This document shows, piece by piece, positions 42,520 to 51,603 of a stretch of 64,000 nucleotides of DNA. The DNA comes from an uncultured Flavihumibacter sp. Lineage in GTDB: Bacteria; Bacteroidota; Bacteroidia; Chitinophagales; Chitinophagaceae. The translations under genes and the position numbers were made by a program. The notes beneath the pieces were generated by a model, which was not told the DNA's origin, did not search any database, and saw only the letters and a list, made by a program, of their open reading frames with translations. Within the stretch, counting starts at the first letter, position 1. Each line of letters starts with the position of its first letter. The stretch is taken from the NCBI GenBank assembly GCA_902168105.1, contig CABHOY010000065.1:1-64000 (forward strand). Direction: 5' to 3'.

Positions 42520-42548
42520 CAGCCTGCCCCGGAAAAAGGAACAGGCTG
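42520..42548 (-). terminator. Terminator of the GH29 gene
   Basis: CAGCCTG (42520-42526) pairs with CAGGCTG (42542-42548), and the minus strand continues TTTGTATTTT. It lies 34 bp after the fucosidase stop. Confidence 0.6.
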
Positions 42549-42581
42549 ATGTTCAGTTGTAGGTTTAATATATATAGCGGA

Positions 42582-43940
42582 TCATCTCAAAGTCAACTCA
42601 ATAACAGGTATTTCTACCGAAGGTTTTTTCAGCGGCATCACAAGCACAAGATCTTTACTGCCCTGGTTTTCCTTTCCAAGATACTTTATTTCTGAATTAT
42701 CGTGCAGGAACTGAACATATTTAACCTTTTGATCAAATCCTGGCAGCAGTAACCTATTGAGTGGCCATACTAATACGTGTACATACAGTTTCTTTGTAAC
42801 CGGATTATAGGTCAGCATTGTACCCTGCGGCGCCTTGAACTCTTCCGGGGCTTCTGTACAACCATAGATAGATTTACTGTTCAGTTGCATCCATTCTCCG
42901 ATCGCGTTCAATGCATTCGTTGCACGATAGTCAAACAGGCCGCGGGCAGTAGGTCCCACATTCAGCAAAAGATTACCGCCCTTACTTACAGATCCGATCA
43001 GCAATTGTAACAACTGATTGGGGCTCTTCCAGCTATCTTCATCACGATGATATCCCCAGGAGCCAGAGAAGGTCTGACAGGTTTCCCAGGCTACTTTCTT
43101 TCCATTAACAGTAGGCCATTCAGATACCACCACCTGTTCAGGCGTTACAAAGTCAAATCCATCTTCATAATCATTCAGATCAAGGCGGTTATCTACAATC
43201 AGACCAGGTTGCAGTTTATGCATCATCTTCATTAACTCTTCAGAGCCCCAGTCTTCATGGCCTTTACCATTCTTACCGGGATAGGAAAAGTCCAGCCACA
43301 TAATGTCGATCTTACCATAATTGGTAAGCAGTTCCTTCACCTGGTTGTGCATATACTCGCGGTATTTGCTCATGTCTTTGCCCTGATTCAACCGTGCATA
43401 AGCACTATCACTATTATCTGCCGGTTGCTGCGGATGATGTTTATCTATCGTAAAGTCAGGATGATGCCAGTCCAGCAGGGAATAGTAGAACCCTACTTTT
43501 AATCCCTCCGCACGGAAAGCTTCCACCCATTCTTTGATAAGATCTCTCTTCGCTTGCGTATTGGTAGCTTTATAGTCAGTGAACTTTGAATCGAACATAC
43601 AGAACCCTTCATGATGCTTGGTAGTGATCACTGCATATTTCATACCAGCAGCTTTCGCCGCCTTTGCCCATTCTTTTGGATTATACAGGTCCGGGTTAAA
43701 CTGTTCAAAATATTTCTGATAGTTTTCGCTTGTGAGCTTCTCATACTTTTTCACCCATTCATGACGGGCAGGCAGGGCGTACAATCCCCAGTGAATGAAC
43801 ATACCGAAACGGTCATTCGTCCACCAGGCCATTCTCTTCTCCTGATCTCCCGGCTTTTCGTACCCAATCCTTTTCTGTGAAAATGCAAAAGGGAAACAGC
43901 ATAAAATTGCTGTCAGCAGCAATAGGCAATGTTTTCTCAT
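42582..43940 (-). CDS. Alpha-L-fucosidase, GH29, secreted
   Basis: 452 residues. Signal peptide 1-21, then the GH29 barrel: MAWWTNDRFGMFIHWGLYAL, YAVITTKHHEGFCMFDSKFT, KVGFYYSLLDWHHPDF, and the nucleophile D217 in IDIMWLDFSYPG. LLQLLIGSVSKGGNLLLNVG marks the end of the barrel, with a beta-sandwich behind it. It releases alpha-L-fucose from glycan ends in the periplasm or outside the cell. It lies 189 bp after susD with a terminator between, so it may have its own promoter, but its place beside the SusCD pair suggests the pair handles fucosylated or host/fungal-type glycans. Confidence 0.94.
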   Translation of the reverse strand: MRKHCLLLLTAILCCFPFAFSQKRIGYEKPGDQEKRMAWWTNDRFGMFIHWGLYALPARHEWVKKYEKLTSENYQKYFEQFNPDLYNPKEWAKAAKAAGMKYAVITTKHHEGFCMFDSKFTDYKATNTQAKRDLIKEWVEAFRAEGLKVGFYYSLLDWHHPDFTIDKHHPQQPADNSDSAYARLNQGKDMSKYREYMHNQVKELLTNYGKIDIMWLDFSYPGKNGKGHEDWGSEELMKMMHKLQPGLIVDNRLDLNDYEDGFDFVTPEQVVVSEWPTVNGKKVAWETCQTFSGSWGYHRDEDSWKSPNQLLQLLIGSVSKGGNLLLNVGPTARGLFDYRATNALNAIGEWMQLNSKSIYGCTEAPEEFKAPQGTMLTYNPVTKKLYVHVLVWPLNRLLLPGFDQKVKYVQFLHDNSEIKYLGKENQGSKDLVLVMPLKKPSVEIPVIELTLR

Positions 43941-44075
43941 AACGGAATCAGCGGTTTTTAGGAAAGCAATCCTTTATTATCTCCAGGTGTCAAAGCGACA
44001 CCCGGAATTCCTAAAATAACAAACTATTCCTGATTACACAATATTTAAATAAAAAGTTATCGCTAAAAAGGGAAA

Positions 44076-44101
44076 GCCGGACCTGTATGAACAGGTCCGG
44101 C
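44076..44101. terminator. Bidirectional terminator after susD
   Basis: GCCGGACCTGT (44076-44086) and ACAGGTCCGGC (44091-44101) form a perfect 11-bp stem with an ATGA loop. T runs follow on both strands (TTTCCCTTTTT on minus, CTTCTTCTTTTTT on plus). Confidence 0.85.
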
Positions 44102-44129
44102 CTTCTTCTTTTTTAAAGTACTTACAATT

Positions 44130-45419
44130 CTAAAATGCCGGATCATCCGGAATGTTTGAATTATCATTTCTTTCCACAAACGGGAACGGCAACCAGGTAC
44201 GCTTACGCTCAGCAACCGGCCGTTCAAACCTGCGCTGATCTTCCAGCGCCATGCCACCCATGAACAATTCTATCTGACGGTGTTTGTAGATAAGCGTCAG
44301 CAATGCGTCTTTCGTGGCGGCAACTTCTCCTGGTAGTCCTGCACCTACACCGAATGTATCTGCGGCAGGCGCTTTGGTCACTACCTTATTCAGCTCGATA
44401 AGACCATTTGTTATGTCATCCTTACGCGCATAACATTCAGCTTTGATCAATATCATCTCACCAGGCAGATATATTGGAATGCTTTGTGTTGTTGCTGTAA
44501 AGAACCCTTTCACACGAAAGCGCGGATTAGCGCCGCTCCCTACATAAAATGGCACGCGTTTATCTGCAAGATCTGGTTGCAGCCCTACCGGAAGCCCCAT
44601 AGCAGAATCCACCACCTGATAGATATTGTTGGTAGCGGTGACCAGCGTGAAGATCGGATTCGTAAACAGTGTGTTGTAGTTAAAAGTGGAATAAACTTTT
44701 ACCTGATTAGCGGCAGCCATTGCTATATCATAATCCCCGGCAAACAATGCATAACGTGCCTTCAAGGCATACAGGGTATTCACAATATCTATACCTGCTG
44801 GCACATTCGCTTTGAAGCCTGCGCTGATGGCATTGGCATTTACTACGTTCAGCGCATTATCTATCACACGCACTGCTTTTCTATACCCTTCCTGGCTGGT
44901 AATAAAAGGCACATCAATACCTGTAGTATCCGGAACATGTGTCCAGAACATCGCTATGTTACCCAATGCAAGGGCTTTAAATATCGAAGCATAGGCGATC
45001 ACGCCACTTGCATAGCCTTGTTCGGGAATCACGTCATCAACGGCATTCAGCACACGGTTAGCGTCAAATATGATCTTGTTTGATACCGCCCACATGCCAG
45101 TAACAACGGCATTGGTATTTTGTACGGCGGCAGCGCCTGTATTTAACTGGCCCTCATCCGCATTACCTGCATTTACAACATAGGTACCGCGGGTCAGCAG
45201 ACTGGCGGTTGCAATGGAAGTATATACCGTACTGGTTCTGTTGGCACTATACCAATTCTGTAATCCCACGGCTACGTCTGTCAATGCATTCGCTGTGCTG
45301 ATAGCATCATCAGAGGCTGGCCCGGAGGGATCTGTATATTCTTTTTTGCAGGATGCGGCAACTAACAACAGCATGCCTGCCAGAAAAGAACGGCTATATT
45401 TATTGAGATACATTTTCAT
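44130..45419 (-). CDS. SusD/RagB-like outer-membrane lipoprotein
   Basis: 429 residues. Signal peptide with lipobox AASC (C24). Typical SusD helices follow (NKIIFDANRVLNAVDDVIPE, GVIAYASIFKALALGNIAMF, ALKARYALFAGDYDIAMAAA), and a C-terminal IYLPGEMILIKAECYARKDD and LTLIYKHRQIELFMGGMALE lead to a short final segment. It binds the substrate on the surface for the SusC barrel whose gene ends 19 bp upstream. It differs from the sigma-linked SusD in this window and is closer to the RagB/SusD main family. Confidence 0.94.
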   Translation of the reverse strand: MKMYLNKYSRSFLAGMLLLVAASCKKEYTDPSGPASDDAISTANALTDVAVGLQNWYSANRTSTVYTSIATASLLTRGTYVVNAGNADEGQLNTGAAAVQNTNAVVTGMWAVSNKIIFDANRVLNAVDDVIPEQGYASGVIAYASIFKALALGNIAMFWTHVPDTTGIDVPFITSQEGYRKAVRVIDNALNVVNANAISAGFKANVPAGIDIVNTLYALKARYALFAGDYDIAMAAANQVKVYSTFNYNTLFTNPIFTLVTATNNIYQVVDSAMGLPVGLQPDLADKRVPFYVGSGANPRFRVKGFFTATTQSIPIYLPGEMILIKAECYARKDDITNGLIELNKVVTKAPAADTFGVGAGLPGEVAATKDALLTLIYKHRQIELFMGGMALEDQRRFERPVAERKRTWLPFPFVERNDNSNIPDDPAF

Positions 45420-45438
45420 AAACTACTTTTTTGATGAT

Positions 45439-48400
45439 TTAGAATCTGGCACGAAGCGCTACATTATATGTCCTGGGAGCCGGCACACTACCGAAGTCTA
45501 TACCACGCAGTACTGTACTTTGTCCGGCAGCATTTACTTCAGGGTCATATCCTTTATAATCATCCCATGAATATAGATTACGGCCGCCTACAGTAAGCGT
45601 CAGATCACTCAGACCTTTGATCTTGCCAAAGTTATAGCTCAGCGCCACTTCTCTCAGTTTTACAAAAGAGCCGTCATCGATCCTCCATTCCTGGATATTG
45701 TAGTTACCTACGATAAATCCACGTGGTAATAATCCCAGGTCTTCCTGTTCTGCGATCTTACCGTTATCCACACCTTGTCTTGTTCTGAAATCAGCGTTGA
45801 ATACATCTACTCCCTGTACGACATCCAGTTGCGTATGCAGGCTAAGTCTCTTATAGCTGAAATCGTTTGTGAGGGTACCAGTCCAATCTGGGTTAGGATC
45901 CCCTATTTTCTTCTGTAACGCAGTTACACCAGTAGCAGGAGGTAAACCAGTGTTAGGATCTCTCACTGGCGTATAAGTTAACGGCGAATTCTGCACACCA
46001 CCCTCTGTAACCGGGATACCGTTAGGTTTTGTCAGCTGATTTCCATTTTCATCCCTTGCGAAGAAAGTCCCATAGAAGAATCCAATCGGCTCACCATTGG
46101 CAATTGCAACAGGCGCGCCACTCACTGTAGGATACAGCAGGATGGACTGCCCGATATCAAGCGCCTTATTCCGGTTCCTGTTGAAAATAGCAGTCATATC
46201 CCAGTTAAAGCTTTTGGTTTTTACAGGTACGACGTTCAATACGACTTCAATCCCTTTATTCTGCAATGAACCAATATTATCCAGACGGCTGCCGTAACCC
46301 TGTGTAGGTGCAATCGCGCGGGGTATTAACAGGTCCTTCACTTTTTTAGTATAATAGTTAAACGACAAATTGATACGGTTATTCATGAATGCCAGATCCG
46401 TACCAAATTCTAATTCCTGTTGTCTTTCGGGTTTAATGTCAGGATTCGTATAAGTAGTTGGAGAAGTAAAAGAAGCTGCTCCAATAAAGGCTACTGCCTT
46501 GTAAGTGTTGAAGCGGCCATAAGCCGGAATACCTGTCAGATTACCCGATTGTCCATAAGCAGCTCTGAGTTTGAACAGATTCCACCAACTTGCTACATTC
46601 ATACTTTTCCAGTAATCCGTACCTGACAACACATAACTTCCACTCAGTTTGGCGTAAAGCTGGTTGCGCTCATCTTCACCAAATACGGAAGAACCATCAA
46701 CTCTCAGCGCGCCTGTAACGAACAATTGATCGCGATATTTAAAGTTCTGCTGAATGTACTGACCGGAAATAGATAAGCGGGTACGTTCATCTGCCCCGGT
46801 AATAGGAGTGGCAGCACCACTCACGGTCTGTACAAAAGGAGGCAGGCCCCTTCCCTGCTGCAGTGAATAGTGTTGACGCTGATATTGAAGTGAATATCCT
46901 AACTGTGTAACAGATGACAGATCAGATGTGATCTTTGCATCGTAAGTAACATTCACATCGTGGTTAATCAGGAAAGAATTATTGATACCCGTACTGGCAT
47001 ATCCGTTTTGTGTAGGATCCAATGATGGCCCACCACCAAAGAAACCAAGGCTTACGTTATATGCAAAAGGAGGAATGAAGGTTGTCCCATCCTGACTGTA
47101 GTTATCAATACCCATGCGATAATCGATAGTCAGGTTTTTAATGGGTGTCAGTTTTATGCCAGCGCCGGCAATCAACCTGTTGGTTTGTTGTTGCTGTTGA
47201 AAATCCTCAATAATAGAAGCCGGGTTAACACGTCCGCGTTCACCAACTGCCAGCAGATTCCCCAATGAATTACGCTGATGAATATCATAATAGTTACCAA
47301 TGATGGTCACTGAGTTAGTTGGTGAAAAGAATGAGTTACCATCAGGCTTCTCATTCGTTTTGCTATAGATATAGTTCATTGAAGCGTTGAAACTGATCCA
47401 TTTGTTAAGCTCCTGGTCGAGATTCAAACGGAAGCTATAGCGGTTGAAATCCGTATTCCTAACGATACCCTGATTATACAGATATCCGGCAGATGCATAG
47501 TATCTTGTTTTGTTCTGTCCGCCTGTTACAGAAACGTTATTGTCAGTACCCACACCTGTTCTGAATATGTAATCCTGGTAGTCGTAACGTTGTACGGGCG
47601 TTGTACGAACAATGGTGTCTGTAAGAATAGTTTGCGTAGATATATCTGGTGTACCACCAAATTTAACAGGCGCCTTGTTTACGTCCAGTCTTTGACGCAG
47701 CTCGTTAACGTTAAAACTGGTAGAGAAGCTGACGACCGGAGCACCACCTTTACCTTTCTTGGTGAAGATCTGCACAACACCGGCATTGGCACGTGAACCA
47801 TAAATAGCAGCTGCAGCAGCGCCATTTAATACTTCAATGCTTTCGATATCTGAAGGGTTGATATCCACCATACGGTTCTGACCAACATTACCTGCAAAGG
47901 TTCCCCCAGTATAGGAAGCATCGGCATTGGTTACACGGGTAGTAGAGTTATCGATGATCACGCCGTCAATAATATATAGGGGTTCAGTAGAACCGCTGAT
48001 GGTACTGATACCACGCAGTTTTACAGACATACCGCCAGCGGGATCACCTGAGTTCTGTGTGATCTGTGCACCGGCAGTCTTTCCCTGTAATGCTGACAAA
48101 ACATTACCAGTAGCACCTTTGCTCAGCTCTTCCGCTTTCACGGTACTGATGTATGTACCCAACTGTTTACGCGTAGTACCGAGAGATGCACCTGTTATCA
48201 CTACTTCATCCAGTTTGGATACGGATGTGGTCAGCTGCTGATTAATTGAATAAGCTGTCGCACTACCGATAGTCACTGCATCCTCTTTTGCTTCAAAGCC
48301 TATGCCTGTAAACACCAGTGTATAACTTCCTGGTTTAAGATCCGCGTTGATAGTGTAGATACCATCTATTGATGTGGTAGCGCCGAGTTTAGTCCCTTTA

Positions 48401-48561
48401 ATAGCCACTGTGATACCGGGCAATGTGGCGCCCGTTTCATCGGTTACTTTACCGGATAGCTTTACCTGCGCAAAAGCAGCAACGGCAGTAAAGCACTGCA
48501 TGACCAGTAAAAGCAGCAGATACCTGCACCTGGCAAGCCGGAATAATTGATACATTCTCAT
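45439..48561 (-). CDS. SusC/RagA TonB-dependent transporter without STN domain
   Basis: 1040 residues. Signal peptide 1-31, carboxypeptidase-regulatory-like domain (VTDETGATLPGITVAIKGTK), TonB-box area LDEVVITGASLGTTRKQLGT, plug (GKTAGAQITQNSGDPAGGMS, AAAAIYGSRANAGVVQIFTK) and a C-terminal barrel ending NVALRARF. The absence of an STN domain fits control by a classical regulator rather than an anti-sigma factor; the DeoR-type gene lies immediately upstream (163 bp). It imports the glycan fragment captured by the downstream SusD. Confidence 0.95.
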   Translation of the reverse strand: MRMYQLFRLARCRYLLLLLVMQCFTAVAAFAQVKLSGKVTDETGATLPGITVAIKGTKLGATTSIDGIYTINADLKPGSYTLVFTGIGFEAKEDAVTIGSATAYSINQQLTTSVSKLDEVVITGASLGTTRKQLGTYISTVKAEELSKGATGNVLSALQGKTAGAQITQNSGDPAGGMSVKLRGISTISGSTEPLYIIDGVIIDNSTTRVTNADASYTGGTFAGNVGQNRMVDINPSDIESIEVLNGAAAAAIYGSRANAGVVQIFTKKGKGGAPVVSFSTSFNVNELRQRLDVNKAPVKFGGTPDISTQTILTDTIVRTTPVQRYDYQDYIFRTGVGTDNNVSVTGGQNKTRYYASAGYLYNQGIVRNTDFNRYSFRLNLDQELNKWISFNASMNYIYSKTNEKPDGNSFFSPTNSVTIIGNYYDIHQRNSLGNLLAVGERGRVNPASIIEDFQQQQQTNRLIAGAGIKLTPIKNLTIDYRMGIDNYSQDGTTFIPPFAYNVSLGFFGGGPSLDPTQNGYASTGINNSFLINHDVNVTYDAKITSDLSSVTQLGYSLQYQRQHYSLQQGRGLPPFVQTVSGAATPITGADERTRLSISGQYIQQNFKYRDQLFVTGALRVDGSSVFGEDERNQLYAKLSGSYVLSGTDYWKSMNVASWWNLFKLRAAYGQSGNLTGIPAYGRFNTYKAVAFIGAASFTSPTTYTNPDIKPERQQELEFGTDLAFMNNRINLSFNYYTKKVKDLLIPRAIAPTQGYGSRLDNIGSLQNKGIEVVLNVVPVKTKSFNWDMTAIFNRNRNKALDIGQSILLYPTVSGAPVAIANGEPIGFFYGTFFARDENGNQLTKPNGIPVTEGGVQNSPLTYTPVRDPNTGLPPATGVTALQKKIGDPNPDWTGTLTNDFSYKRLSLHTQLDVVQGVDVFNADFRTRQGVDNGKIAEQEDLGLLPRGFIVGNYNIQEWRIDDGSFVKLREVALSYNFGKIKGLSDLTLTVGGRNLYSWDDYKGYDPEVNAAGQSTVLRGIDFGSVPAPRTYNVALRARF

Positions 48562-48723
48562 AACTGATTTTTAATAGTAAGCGAAAAGTAATAGCATGGA
48601 TACCCCTTGTTCTTCAGGAATATTGTCTTGAATAACTGATTGATTACAGGCTGGTTGATAAGCGCTTTACGTGTTATGTTAAGCTCCCGTAATGTCGCTG
48701 GATTAAATAAATAAGCTGTTTTA

Positions 48724-49470
48724 TTATAAAATCTGTATACCCTTCTTTCTATATGGCTGCAATTTCTTAGCGTTTGGCGGCAGCTCTGTAATTAATATAT
48801 CGATCTCTTCCACATCGCAGATCTTCAACTGTTCGGATGTATCTGTTTTTTCTGAAATGGTTAATACCACTACTTTTTTAGCAGTGCTGATCATCGCTCT
48901 TTTAACCTGCACTACATCCCAGTCATTGTCGGTTAACCCATCTTCCACATCAATAGCATTGTTTCCTAGAAAACACAGGTCAGCTTTGATCATCTTTATT
49001 TTTGAAATAGCCTCACCTCCAACTGTTATCTTCGATCCTTTTGATAGTTTATCGCCGATCACGATCACCTCTATATTCGGGTGATTAGCATATTCAAAAG
49101 CTGCAGGAAGGCTCACTGTAATAAAAGTAGCCTGCAGGTCCCGTGGCAGTACACGCGCCAGTTCTGCGATAGTGGTACCCCCCGTAGTTAATACAAACAT
49201 GCCGTCATGTATTAGTTCGACGGCCTTTAAAGCAATGGTCTTTTTGTCTTTTACCGCGTATACATCCTGTGACGTTATACCCTGATGAAATGAATTGGAT
49301 AATGCCCCTCCATGTACCTTGATGATCTTCCCATCCTGTGCTAATTCCGCAAGGTCACGGCGAATTGTATCTTCTGATACCTGTATCTGTTCACTCAGAT
49401 GAGAGGACAACACCTTATTGTGCAGGTTTACCTGATGAAGTATATAAGCGTGGCGTTCTTCCTTTAACAT
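48724..49470 (-). CDS. DeoR/GlpR-family transcriptional regulator
   Basis: 248 residues. N-terminal DeoR helix-turn-helix: KEERHAYILHQVNLHNKVLS, SSHLSEQIQVSEDTIRRDLA, and DGKIIKVHGGALSN. The C-terminal sugar-phosphate sensor domain has VLTTGGTTIAELARVLP and CFLGNNAIDVEDGLTDND. Such proteins usually repress sugar catabolic genes and respond to a phosphorylated sugar, here plausibly MurNAc-6-phosphate or a downstream product (inference). It lies between the anmK/murQ/symporter genes and the SusCD pair, all on the minus strand. An AAAAACGCA box lies 41 bp upstream of its start. Confidence 0.93.
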   Translation of the reverse strand: MLKEERHAYILHQVNLHNKVLSSHLSEQIQVSEDTIRRDLAELAQDGKIIKVHGGALSNSFHQGITSQDVYAVKDKKTIALKAVELIHDGMFVLTTGGTTIAELARVLPRDLQATFITVSLPAAFEYANHPNIEVIVIGDKLSKGSKITVGGEAISKIKMIKADLCFLGNNAIDVEDGLTDNDWDVVQVKRAMISTAKKVVVLTISEKTDTSEQLKICDVEEIDILITELPPNAKKLQPYRKKGIQIL

Positions 49471-49510
49471 CTAAGATGACTTTGGTTGAATTCAAGTTGA
49501 ATTTCGGCAA

Positions 49511-49519
49511 AAAAACGCA
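49511..49519. promoter_or_regulatory. AAAAACGCA box upstream of the DeoR-type gene
   Basis: One copy of AAAAACGCA, extended as AAAAAAACGCAGAA, lies 41 bp upstream of the regulator start. The same box is repeated in the divergent symporter/GH9 promoter region, so it is a candidate operator for autoregulation. Confidence 0.45.
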
Positions 49520-49583
49520 GAAAGCAAAATATAACCTGCACTTTTTTGCTGCTTTTAGCAGGAATAATTTAAATAATGCGGGT

Positions 49584-50777
49584 TTATGCCGGAAATGACA
49601 GTTTTCCCATCGTAATTGCAGGCATACCTGGTTTGCCGAAGTTGATACCTTCCCCGCAGATCGCTTCGTTTGCAAGTATTGCAAACAGTACTGCTTCCTT
49701 CGCATCGCCCGCTATACCCAGTTCTCCCGTAGTACGCATTTGCAGACGAGGTAAGCTTTCCCTGATCCAGCCCGTAAGTAGTGGATTGTGTGCGCCTCCT
49801 CCGCTTATATACACCGCATAATCTTTATCCGAATGCAATACACTCTTCAGTGCATCCGTGATCGTATCGGCACTAAAACGCGTCAGTGTAGCCATTACAT
49901 CATAAGGAGAAAGCGCTGTGGTATTAGTAGAATCCTGTGCAGCTTTTACATATGCCTTGCTGAATAATTCAGGCCCTGTAGTACGTGGGAATGATTCTTT
50001 GAAAAACGGATTAGCCTTCAACGTTGTTAACAAACTTTCATTCACAGCGCCCTGTTTGGCGAACAAGGCATCTTTATCGTATTCCGCCTGGAAGTATTCC
50101 CTGGCAAAGGCGTCCAGTAAAGTATTACCCGGACCGGTATCAGTTACGAACACACCTGCCGGATTAAGATCGCCAGGCAGATAAGTAAAGTTAGCGATAC
50201 CACCCATATTCAACATCACCCTGTCTTCCCCTTTTTCAGAAAAGAGGCAATAGTCACCGTATAATGCAAGTGGCGCACCTTCACCTCCGGCTGCAATATG
50301 TTTCTGTCTGAAATCACTTAAGGTAATGACGCCTGTTTTTACAGCGATATGATCACCATCTACTATCTGCAAAGTAGCATTCGGAAATTCAGGTAAGCGA
50401 TGTAAGATCTTCGGACTGTGATATACTGTTTGCCCGTGGGATGCGATCAGGTCAACTTCCTCCGTGGCGACATTCCATTTCTTCAGGCACTCCAATATCC
50501 ATTGTGCATGCATACCGGCCAGCAATGGATTCAACAGACAGAGCTGCTGAAAGGAGATCATATCCTTCGCAAATACTTTCCTGATCTCATCTTTCACTGC
50601 TACAGGATAAGGAACAGTATCAAAATATTCCAGCGTAACCCTGGTATCCATGCCGCTTCCACTGATAGCACACAGTGCCACGTCCAGTCCATCCAGCGAC
50701 GTACCTGACATCAGGCCGATAATTCTTCTTACCGGCTTTTGTGCGATTGCAAATAATTGTTGCAGATTCCTGTTCAT
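49584..50777 (-). CDS. anmK: Anhydro-N-acetylmuramic acid kinase
   Basis: 397 residues. It converts 1,6-anhydro-MurNAc to MurNAc-6-phosphate with ATP. Family motifs: IGLMSGTSLDGLDVALCAIS (about 18-37), ASHGQTVYHSP, LSDFRQKHIAAGGEGAPLAL, MLNMGGIANFTYLPG, DTGPGNTLLDAFA and YISGGGAHNPLL. Its ATG overlaps the murQ stop by four bases (ATGA), so kinase and etherase are translationally coupled. Together they turn cell-wall muramic acid into GlcNAc-6-phosphate. It has no signal peptide and is cytoplasmic. Confidence 0.96.
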   Translation of the reverse strand: MNRNLQQLFAIAQKPVRRIIGLMSGTSLDGLDVALCAISGSGMDTRVTLEYFDTVPYPVAVKDEIRKVFAKDMISFQQLCLLNPLLAGMHAQWILECLKKWNVATEEVDLIASHGQTVYHSPKILHRLPEFPNATLQIVDGDHIAVKTGVITLSDFRQKHIAAGGEGAPLALYGDYCLFSEKGEDRVMLNMGGIANFTYLPGDLNPAGVFVTDTGPGNTLLDAFAREYFQAEYDKDALFAKQGAVNESLLTTLKANPFFKESFPRTTGPELFSKAYVKAAQDSTNTTALSPYDVMATLTRFSADTITDALKSVLHSDKDYAVYISGGGAHNPLLTGWIRESLPRLQMRTTGELGIAGDAKEAVLFAILANEAICGEGINFGKPGMPAITMGKLSFPA

Positions 50778-51577
50778 GATCTTTTGCTTTCAATTGCTGC
50801 CCTTACACTTCCTTTTTCCGCTATCAGCTGACGTGCGGTTGCTTCATCAACTCCCAGTTCACTCATCACCATCCGTGTAGCACGGTCAACCAGTTTATGA
50901 TTACTCAGCTGCATGTCTACCATCTTATTTCCCTTAACCCTTCCTAACTGTATCATAATGGAGGTGGAGATCATGTTCAGTATGAGTTTCTGTGCCGTAC
51001 CTGATTTCATACGGGTACTACCGGTAAGGAACTCCGCCCCTACTTCCGCCTCGACAGGATATTCCACTGCCGCAGCCAGCGGACTGCCTATATTACAGGT
51101 GACACAACCTGTAATAAGACCTCTTTCCCGCATGGTTTTTACGCCACCGATCACATAAGGCGTAGTGCCCGAAGCAGCAATACCTATTACCACATCTTTA
51201 TCATTGATATTAAAACTATCCAGGTCTTTGGCTGCCTGTTGCTTATCATCTTCTGCAAACTCCACCGCCTTACGAATAGCTTTGTCACCTCCCGCAATGA
51301 TACCTACTACCAGTTCATGCGGCACACCAAATGTCGGCGGGCATTCAGAGGCATCAACAATTCCCAATCGACCGCTGGTACCAGCCCCTATATAGAACAG
51401 GCGTCCACCGTCTTTCATTTTCTCCACTGCCGCCATTACCAGCTTTTCTATCTGAGGAATAGCTTTAGCCACCGCCTGTGGCACCGTAGCATCTTCACTA
51501 TTGATCCCTTCCAGCAGGGCACGCACACTCATCTTCTCCAGGTCATTAAAACGGGAAGACATTTCAGTTGTAAGCAT
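50774..51577 (-). CDS. murQ: N-acetylmuramic acid 6-phosphate etherase
   Basis: About 267 residues from the ATG at 51577 (MLTTEMSSRFNDLEKMSVRA); an ATG at 51589 adds four residues. It removes D-lactate from MurNAc-6-phosphate to yield GlcNAc-6-phosphate. SIS-domain motifs: YIGAGTSGRLGIVDASECPP, IAGGDKAIRKAVEFAEDD, VVIGIAASGTTPYVIGGVKT, AEFLTGSTRMKSGTAQKLIL and VDMQLSNHKLVDRATRM. It lies between a sodium symporter gene (26 bp upstream) and anmK (4-bp overlap), forming a muramic acid uptake and recycling operon. Confidence 0.96.
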   Translation of the reverse strand: MLTTEMSSRFNDLEKMSVRALLEGINSEDATVPQAVAKAIPQIEKLVMAAVEKMKDGGRLFYIGAGTSGRLGIVDASECPPTFGVPHELVVGIIAGGDKAIRKAVEFAEDDKQQAAKDLDSFNINDKDVVIGIAASGTTPYVIGGVKTMRERGLITGCVTCNIGSPLAAAVEYPVEAEVGAEFLTGSTRMKSGTAQKLILNMISTSIMIQLGRVKGNKMVDMQLSNHKLVDRATRMVMSELGVDEATARQLIAEKGSVRAAIESKRS

Positions 51578-51603
51578 AGCTCTTAACATTAGTTGTTAAC
51601 AGA